From NCBI GenBank assembly GCA_026770595.1, contig MU634627.1, positions 1-11,048 on the forward strand: a stretch of 11,048 nucleotides of DNA, written 5' to 3'. This DNA comes from Ochromonadaceae sp. CCMP2298 (Eukaryota; Sar; Synurophyceae; Ochromonadales; Ochromonadaceae). Each line of letters starts with the position of its first letter. The stretch's first letter is position 1. This document shows positions 1 to 9,100 of the stretch, piece by piece. The position numbers and the translations under genes were made by a program. The notes beneath the pieces were generated by a model. That model was not told where the DNA came from and made no database searches. It was given only the letters and a program-made list of their open reading frames with translations.

Positions 1-105
1 CTCTCCCCCTTTTCCCTATCCCCTCCACTCTCCCGCTCTACCTCAGGAGAATCCACTTACAGAGGCTTGGAGCACAAGCACACGTATGGTCGAAGAGAAG
101 TTAGC
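1..105. other. 3' flank of the giant gene, nothing recognisable
   Basis: Bases 1-45 are pyrimidine-rich on the plus strand. No AATAAA is present on the minus strand. A TGTAA, the polyadenylation signal of some green algae, can be read on the minus strand near bases 57-62, but a five-base match carries little weight. Confidence 0.4.
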
Positions 106-3100
106 CTACCTGACGTAGCCCTTGGGGAACAGCTGGCGGTAGGTCGCGATCAGCTGCTGCCCCTGCTCGCCCCCGCCCGCCACCTCGTCGAGAATGCGCT
201 CCGTCACCAGCCCAGTTAGCATCTCCGCGCCCGTAGGGGAGTCGATTTCCAGCATGGCAGAGACACCTCCTGTGCTAGCGGCGATAGACTTGAAGGCCTC
301 CCTGGCACAGTTGTCTACGTAGAAGGCGTGCACTGGCACCTGGGCCTCTATGAGCTTCTGCAGCTCATCTTCGTAGTACATGTGATAGCGGAACTTTGTA
401 TCCCGCCAGTAGCTCTCGGACCGGTTATATGTACGGCCAGTCAATACCTGATCCCGCGTATTGGGAGGCATGTCTCCGATAACGATAACCTGGAAGCGGT
501 GTTCGGGCAGACCCGCAGCAATCTCATTGTTCACGTGCGCCAGAGCCACCTCCATAGCCTCGTTGCCCATGCCATAACTCGCAATTACGCTATCCATGAA
601 GCGGAAGAGGTTGTCTGGATTGTTCTCCCAGCCAGAGTTCTCCAGCAGAGACTCGGCGGGCGCGTTGTAGTTGCGGTATACCACGAACTGCAGCTCAAAG
701 CAGCCCGCCGCGACCCCCTGGGCCTGCTCCAGTGTGGACAGCGCCTCTGTGAACATGCGCTTGACCGTGTTCTTCGTCTTGCTGAGCAGCTGGGCCATCG
801 ACCCAGTGGCGTCCATCACTACGAAGGTGCGGGAGATGAAGGCTGCGGACTCAATCAGCGGGGATTTGTTGCGCTCGGTCAGGAAATCGACGATGAGAGA
901 CTGATTTGCGGAGCTCAGGGGCGCCAACGTGCTATGGGCGTTCTCATTGCTGCAGGGGAGGTCCTTAAGTGCATCCAGGAAGTGCATGGCAGAGAAGTGC
1001 TCGATGGCGATCTGCTCCACATACTGCATGGTGTCCTGGTACTTGTCCTCGAAGAACGCGCTGCGCCTCTCCTGCAGCACTGCGTTGTACTTGCTCGACA
1101 TCTTCATCTCCTCCACTCGCTCTTTCTTTACGCCGAACTTCTCCAGCTCAGGTTCAGACAGTATCATGCTGTAGGACCCCTTGCAGCCCTGCCTGGCTGA
1201 GCGACCCTTGATCTGCGTCTCCTCAGACTTCTCTTCAGACAAAAAGGTCTGGATCACATGCACACCTCCGTTGTCGCTGACGCGGCTGTCGAAGATGATG
1301 AAGTCTGTGCCTCTCCCGAACTCCTTGGTCAGTATCGTCACGCTGCCTGGGGAGGTGGCTTGCCTGATGATGTTCTCCTTGTCTGTGGCCGACACCTCCT
1401 CAGTCATGACCTTCATCTTCGCCTTGTATTTGCCAGATGCGACGGAGTTGTAGTACCTGGTCAGTATGGCCGTACTCTCGAAAAAGACCAGCACTGGGCG
1501 GAACAACGACGGGTCGTTAGTTATACGGCGCTGGGTTATCTCGCTTGTGATGGAGGAGAAGTGCCCGTTGCCCGCATCGATCTGCACATCCGTCCCGTTA
1601 TCCGGGGAGAAGGACAGCTTGTTCTGGCCGTACACGGAGGGCGTGAAGCTGCGCTTGCGGATGTTGTAGACGTCAGTGAGGAGCGTCTGCTCGGAGGGGC
1701 TGAGCGTGTCTAGAGTGCCGCTCACGCCCAGGACGAACTTGTACATCTTGGGGATCTCTGCGAAGGAATAAGAGCCGCAGTCGATCGTGGCACACTTCTT
1801 CGCATTAAGGCTGTTGAGGCTGATCTTGCCCTCCGCATGGGCCTTGTAGTACGCGAAGAGCGTCTTGTAGCCGTAGAAGATGTCGAAGGAAACCGTATCC
1901 TGGTCCTTGTAGCCGATGCGATCGCCCACGATCTTCACCTCGTGGGACTCGAAGGTCTTCAGGTCGTTGAGCATGTCCTTGACGGCCTCCTGGAAAATGA
2001 AGGTCCAACCCGGATAGCGCGCCATCAACGCGGCGTAGACAGGTAGGGCCTGGGCCGTCCTAAAGTTCAAGCTCTTCTCCCCACGCTTGCTCCACAGCGC
2101 GTCCAGCATGTCAGATATCGTTGGGTGAACCACCTTCGCGAGAGGGCGGTACGCACTACCGTAGAAGTCCTTGTTGAAGAACACGTCCACCTCGTCGATC
2201 AGCAGGACCCTCTTGCGCTTCGAGTTAAGACCCCCGCCGGCCCGGGGGCTGCGCGTCCAGGGCTGACCAGCGGGCGTCTCCACCAGTCCCTGCACTGTGT
2301 CGCGTATGTCTCCAGCAGAGTTGAGGTACCGCTCGCACAGCTCATTGAAGGTGCCGTACTTGATGGAATCGTTCACGCCGAACTCCTCGAAGAGCTTGGA
2401 GAAGGCGGAGTAGTCTCTGCGGCTGAGGTACTGGCTGTAGCACGCACAGTCCACAGAGTACCCCAACAGTGTGAATATGCAAGCCACCACCGCCAGGATG
2501 ACTGACTTACCCTCTCCTGTACAGATCTGCACAAAGTGATTGACGATCTTTTTATCACGAACACTGTCCAATCCGAAGATCCTGAAGATGGATATGAGCT
2601 GGCCTGCATGGGGCTGCATCAGATACTTGAAATGCTCTTCTGCACTCGCCTCTCCTTCCTCCCCGCCGCCTTCTACCGCGAAGTAGTGCTCGGAGTTGGA
2701 GAGTGTCCAGTGCGCAAAGATCTGCACCATGAGTCTGCGGATGCGATCCGTGTGGCTCAGTGTCTTGTTCTTGACGATGAGCTGGGCCTCGTTCACCGTC
2801 TCCCTGCACGCCTGCTCTAGCCTAGACAGGCCCAGCGCGACCAGCGCCTGGTACTCCTTGGCGAAGAGCTCGTACTGTACCTTGAGTACATCGCGGTCCA
2901 GACCGTCACCGCGCATACCGTCCGTCTCGTGCAATACGTCGTCTGCTGTGAACCGCGCGACCTTCGTGTTGAATACGGACAGCTGGTTGCCCTCGAAGGC
3001 CTTGTGGTCTGCAACGATCATCTGAGCCATGGGGTCGCTCTCCGCGCTGAGCAGCACGCCAAGGTTTACTATGCGCTGGGAACCGTCACGCGACTTGATG

Positions 3101-6100
3101 CCGTTCAGTATGCCGTCAATCTTGGCATCCACGTCCTTCTTCATCAGCGCGACGTTCACGGAGATCTGCTTGATGTCGAAGAGCAGCGGCAACAACCTGT
3201 TGTTGTCTCTCTCCTGCATGGCTTTCACTGCGAGCTTCTCAACATTACCGAGGAACGTTTTCTTCGCGTTGATGGTGATACCGACCGTGTGCTGAGCCAG
3301 CGCCGTGTTATCGAAGGCCGTACTGAAGGCGCGCAGGTTGTCCAGCCAGATACTGAAGGCCTCGTGGTCCGTAGTGGTGAGACTGTTGAGATACACTTCG
3401 ATCTTATCCAGCTGCTTGGTCAGGTGCAGGTCACACTCCTTCTCTATAGCAGTCAGGTTCAACCTAGCGGGGTCGATGTAGGTCTGCAGTATGGTCGAGT
3501 GGGACAGGTTCGTGTACGACTTGAAGAGACTGGCGTAGAACCTGTCGCGGTCCAGTGCGTTCGCCGTTTCAAGGGACGTGTTGTGCAGGAGACTCTGCTG
3601 CGTGGCAGTTTTAAGGGAATCGAACGCGTCGTGCACCGCGCCCTCCTTGAGGTCCTTGAAGGACTTGCACCTCTCAGAAAATGCCAGCAGGATGGGAAAC
3701 TCAGCACGAGCGCCGCGGTCAGCTTGCAGGCTTACTAGCTTGCTGTGCAGCTCGCAGCTCTGCGAGTAGTTGTCCAAAGCTATCTTCAGGTCGGAATGAG
3801 ACAGCTCGTCGGCATTCGCACATTTCACAATCAGTGCGTTGTAATGCTCAAACACCGACACGACGTATTTGATGAACTTCTTCATCTCATCCGACTTCAT
3901 CTCTTTCACCAGGCACTCGTACACAGCGGTGCTGCGGATGCTCCAGAGCTTCAAGAAGACGTCGTACTGCCCGTTCATGGTCGTGAAAGTCCGCGCGTCA
4001 TCCATTTTTAGACTGGAAATACCCTCGAATCGCTTGTTCAGCGCCCCGCCGAGTTTAGCACAGAATTGCATCATGGAATTCCTGCAATTTTCCATGTCCC
4101 TCTTGCTCCCGTTACCGATCATGTCAATCTTGCGGAATGCAAAGCCGCAATAGTAGTTATCAGTCGCTTGCCGGAAGTAGTTGGAGAACGTGCGACGCAA
4201 ATCCCACAACATGGGTAACTTTTCCAGCACGCTGATGAACTTTTCCTGCATGAGGTCTTCCTCTAACCGCACTACTGCAGAGCGAATGCTTGCTAAGATG
4301 GCGCGCACCACGTTGTACAGGTCGGTCCAGCGCGCGAACTTGTAGTACTCCTTGAACAATGTCAGCAGATAGGTGAGGTCGTCTCTGGCTTTATTCTCCT
4401 CCAGGCGCTGCTTAGCGTTCTCCTTCTCATTCTGGAGATTAACGCTGCAGTCGCCCAGTAGAGGGCTGATGTCTGGGCCGAGCTTGGGAGGCAGCAGCGG
4501 CATAATCTCAGTCATGGTGTTGATCAAAGCCTCCTTCTCGTCCCTGGAGACCTTGCTACCCGACAAGCAGCCAGTGAGCTCTAGCATCTTGCTCTTCAAC
4601 AACTGGTACAGCTTTTCCTCTTGCAGAGTATAGAAGTTCGCGCAGCCGTAATTTGCGGCATTGACCAGTTGACGAGACAGTTGTCTGGGAGAGTGCTGCC
4701 CGAAAAGTGCCTTCAGCTCGCCGACGGGGGAGGGTGCGGATGGCTGCACTGAGGGCTCTGGGCGGTATCCGGTCACCTGAGCCACGGGCTGAGTGGGCCC
4801 TGCCCCATTCGGTTTGAGACCCCGCTGCCAGTTCCCTTTGGAGGTGACCGCGGCCGAGGTCCCGAAGAGAGTGGTGGCGACAGTGGAGGTGACCGCCTGT
4901 ACCCAGGAGGTTACAACAGCGGTACCGGCGATATTGGAGATGGGTGCCTCGTAGTCGTCCACCTCCATGAAGGATGAATCGTCGCCCTCGTCTCTCAGGT
5001 CCGCAGGGCTGATCTGTCCCGATCCGCCCCCTACGGAGGCCATGCTGTCCCCGGCGTTAAGGTGTGCGAGTACGCGCTTGAAGACCGCCTCGTACTTGTC
5101 TTTGACACTGCCGATGTAGAGCCCCACCTCTTCGCGCTTCGCCTGCACATCAACGGCACCCTGCTTGGTGGCGTAGGCTTGGAAGGCCTCCTTGGTCCCG
5201 AAGAGTTTGTCGAGAATCGACTGCACGGATTGGAAGGTCTGCTCTGCAAAAGAGAAATCTGCTCTGCCGATGGCGCCGTCCACCTCGCTGAGGTAGGCTT
5301 TGACCTTGAGGAGCAGGCCATCCGTGATGATTGTTATGTCGTGCGGTAGTCGCTTCATCAACGACTTGTCCAGGTACGGCAGGACAGCGTCCATTGCATT
5401 CTTCAGCTCGTGGAGGTCGTTGATGTAGGCTAACGCCGTGGCAATGGTGCTGAGTTTGAGATCCAGCGATTTCATCTTGAGCACCAGCGAGTTTAGGTTC
5501 TTGAGCACCAAATCGTTCAGCTCTTTGGATACATTGGACAGGTTGGCTATCTGCTGGGGGTCTGTCAGGTCGCGGGCCTGGAAGAACTCGCGCACCTTGA
5601 TGTAGTTCTCGCTGCGGATGTAGATAGAGATGTCGTCGTTGGTCTTGCGGATCGCGTCTGCGAAGCAGCTGGCAGCGGCGACGTACCCAACCTCGGAGCT
5701 GAATGCAAACAAGGAGTCCAAAATAACGAGGGAACGAGCCACGGTCCACTTGCCATTGAGCGCGTCGACTTGCGCGCCAGTGAGCGGGCCTCGCAAGGCA
5801 GTCGCAGTCTGGGAGTCGGTTTGGAGGTACAGCAGGTGCACAGCAAGCCGACCCTTTGAAGGATGCAACCAGTCCTCCACAATGGGCTGCATGTGCGTGA
5901 CGAACACCGTCTCATACAGCGCCTGCATCTGCTCGACGTGGTGAGGGTCGCCCACCAGCGCGTCCTCAACTGCTAGCTCCGCAGAGCGGGCGGCGTAGAA
6001 CTGGTCTACGGTGCGGCGAACGTACTCGAGCAGCGTGTGCAGCTCCTCGGCCAGCCCCTTCTTGTAGGCCATGTCGCCCTCCTTGGCCGACTCGAGGCTC

Positions 6101-9100
6101 ACGTCTGTGAACAGTACCTGCAGTCTGCCGGCCAGCGCCTCCCCATGGGCCCTGGCGCATTCCTCAGCACGGGTCACGAGGGCTGCGACGGAGTGCATAT
6201 CGAAGGCACGCGCTATTGACAGCGTGCGCATGGCGGTCCAGGTGTCCGCGAAGGGCACGCGGTAAGCCAGCAGATCCCCCTCAGGCGCGATAGGAAACAA
6301 TCCACGAATCAAGTACAGCTGGGCATCCACTTTCTGGCAGAAAGCTTCAGCGATTCTGTTCACGATAATCACGACACCTTCCTCGTCCTCCGCGGAGAGC
6401 TCCACGGACGCGGGCTGGCCCAGTGCGCTGTTGTGGTAGTTCTGCTGTAGGGCCAGCATGTACTTGAGGGGTCGGTAGAACTGCATTAGTGCGGCGGGGC
6501 GCTCGTAAGAGAGGTCCGTCTCCTGCAGATGCTCGCCCACCACCTTTAGCGACGCGCGCAGCTGCTGCTCTGCAGAGTAGAACTCGTCGCGGTAGAGGCT
6601 AGACCTTGAGCCCGAGGCGTGCAGGTCAGCGAGCACCAGGGCGCCGCGCAGCTTGAGCAGCTTCCAGGAGAACGTCGAGCACGCCGTGGCCCAGCTGTTG
6701 CCCACCTTGAACACATTGAGGTTACTCTCAGTGGTCACCTCGCTGTGCAAGTGCGTCACGAAGCCGCGGATGGCCTCGCAGAGATCGCTGAAGGCCTGGA
6801 TGGTAGAGTTACTGAGCAGTATCTGGTTGCGGAGCTCTATGATGGGCAGGAGGCGGCTCTTGATCTTTTCGAAAGGATTCATCTTAATCTGATCATCGCG
6901 GTAGATGTTGGTTAACTCCACCTTCACCTTCTCCAGGCTCTCTTTCACGTGGTCCAACAGCACATCGAAGGTCTTCGCGAAGAAGTCCAAAATATCCTTC
7001 TCGGCAAAGTGATCATGGATAGTGGTCGCGGTCGAGATGGCGTGAGATATCGAGGCGGCCGTCTGCACCAGCAGGATGTCATCTGGGGTAAAGTCAGACA
7101 GCGACTTGCTCGCCAACAGCTCAATAGTCAGCGCGTCGTGCAGGGATATGCAGTTATACAAGGCGGTGGTGGCCGTCGCGTATTGCTCTGTGGGGACGAA
7201 CGCATTGCTCTCCAGAGACGCAGCGAAGTATCGCACGAACAGCTTGATCTTGTCCAGACACAGGATGCACTCGTGGATCTCGTACTTGCCCAAAAACTCC
7301 TCGAACTGGTTCACCAAGTGCTGGAAAACGGTGCGCAGTTGCTTGCGCGCGCTGGTCAGCAGATCCCCCAGTTCCAACAGGAGCAACGGCAGATCACCCT
7401 CCAGTTTGTGCTCCGCGAAGACCTCCGCAAATGTGACCCCTAGCAAGGCCATCTTGTCGAGGCGGCTGCCGAGTCTGTCGAACACCTTCTCCTTCAAAAC
7501 ATCCATGAGGTTGGCGGATGCGTCTTTGTGGAAAAGCACGATCTCACTCGCTATCTCACGCTGAATGCGCACCACCAGTGTGCGGCACGAGCTGGGATAG
7601 TGGGAAATATCGGGGAAGTGCTCGGCGCGAATTTCGTCGAGCTGGTACAGCCTGCACACGTCCGACGCAGATTTTTTGAGAATGCTCACGATGAGAGAGT
7701 TGGATGATACGTGGAGGCTGTACGTCTCCATCCTGTCGAACAGACCAGTCATTAGTTGGCCTGCCAGCTCGCGCACCTTCTTCACCGCGTCGTTGTATAC
7801 GTTGTGGCAATCCTCCAGCTGCAGGCAGTCCTTCAGCGCCTTCAGCTGCTTCAGCTTGTAGGCAGCGATGCGGTACTCCTGGTGCGGTAGTACGGCGTCG
7901 ATACTCACGTAGTGCTTAGCCAGCTGCAACTTCAGCTTGCCCAGATTCTCTGCCGTTGCGAAGTTGCGGAATACCTCCGAGGGCGCCTCGATGGCGGGCG
8001 AGTTCAGCAGCTCTTGAAGCAGCTCCGAGGAGTTGTCGCGGGTGGGGTCGAGCACCACAGCAATCTCACTACCCATATCAGTAGTACGCACCCTGATCTT
8101 CTCGACCAGATCCTCGAAGATCGAAATCAGCGTGTTGTCGGGGTTGTTGGCCTGTTTGAGCGACTCCAACTTGCTTGAAGCGATTAAGTAGATCCTGTCA
8201 GTGTCCTTGTACTTGTCCTGGAACTTGGTGAACCAGTAACTGAAGGAGGGCAGCTGGTCCTCCACCGAAGCCATCATATCGATAGGAGTCTCAAGGAGCT
8301 TCACGATCCCATCCAGACGGTCCCCCACCGTGGGGAAGCTGAAGAGATACAGTGGCCGCACACTACGGCATCCCCTCACTGCTTCCGAGATACCCAGTCC
8401 GTTGGCAATGTCGATCTCCACGCCACGGTTGTCTCCGAAGCCGGGCGTGTCTACGAGTGTGAAGGTCATGTTATCGCCGGACAGATCGATGGCGTTGATG
8501 AACAGCGTCTCGGAGGTTAAATTGGCGGAGGTCACGAATGATTCCAGTTGTGGCAGGAATTCATTGATCTGCAAGTGGTCCTGTCCAGTCACACGATCAT
8601 ACACCATCTCCATCTTAGAGTTCCCTAGGAAGTGAATCGTAGTGGATTTTCCCGCCCCCGTGTTGCCGAGCAGTAGGATCACGTCTTTACCCTGAATCTG
8701 CTTGGCCGCAAATTTGTTTTGTTGCAGCAAATCGACGAGAAAGTCCGTGTCCAGATGCTGGATGTCCTTCAAGCAATCCCAGATCTTCTTGGCAGACGTT
8801 TCCGGACTGTACACCGTCAGGTTGTTCTTTAGCGCTACCAGGGAGTTCTTGAGCAGAAGAGAGCTCAGGTTCTCCTTCTCCAGCTGCGCGCGCAGTACCT
8901 CTATCTGCTGCGTGGCGTACTTGGCATCCTCGGCTGTGGCGGCCTGGCGGCCGTGGCATTCGTGCTTGAAGTAGTGGTAGATACCCAGCAGCGTCTTCTC
9001 CGCGCAGACCGGAATGCGCTGCATCTTCTGCTTGATTGACTCCGAAGAGGCGGTGTCCAGCACCAACACGGGGGGTAGGCTGGACTTGCTCTTGTCTGCA

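Noticed and set aside
328-1200. 290-codon plus-strand ORF opposite the VWA and motor end
   Set aside because: It lies wholly antisense to a conserved domain-coding region and its product has no recognisable domain. Long antisense frames are expected opposite biased codon use.
2500-2520. GGTAAGT, a 5' splice-site-like sequence inside the Walker A codons on the minus strand
   Set aside because: The frame continues through it and encodes the conserved TGEGKS motif, so it is coding sequence and splicing there would destroy the motor.
2929-3738. 269-codon plus-strand ORF
   Set aside because: It is antisense to the helical spacer, has His/Val/Leu/Gln-rich composition typical of shadow frames and no domain.
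8440-8667. Alternative idea that the P-loop domain is an ABC or AAA ATPase
   Set aside because: DTPGFGD after GNTGAGKS is a TRAFAC GTPase signature, and no ABC signature or AAA sensor motifs follow.
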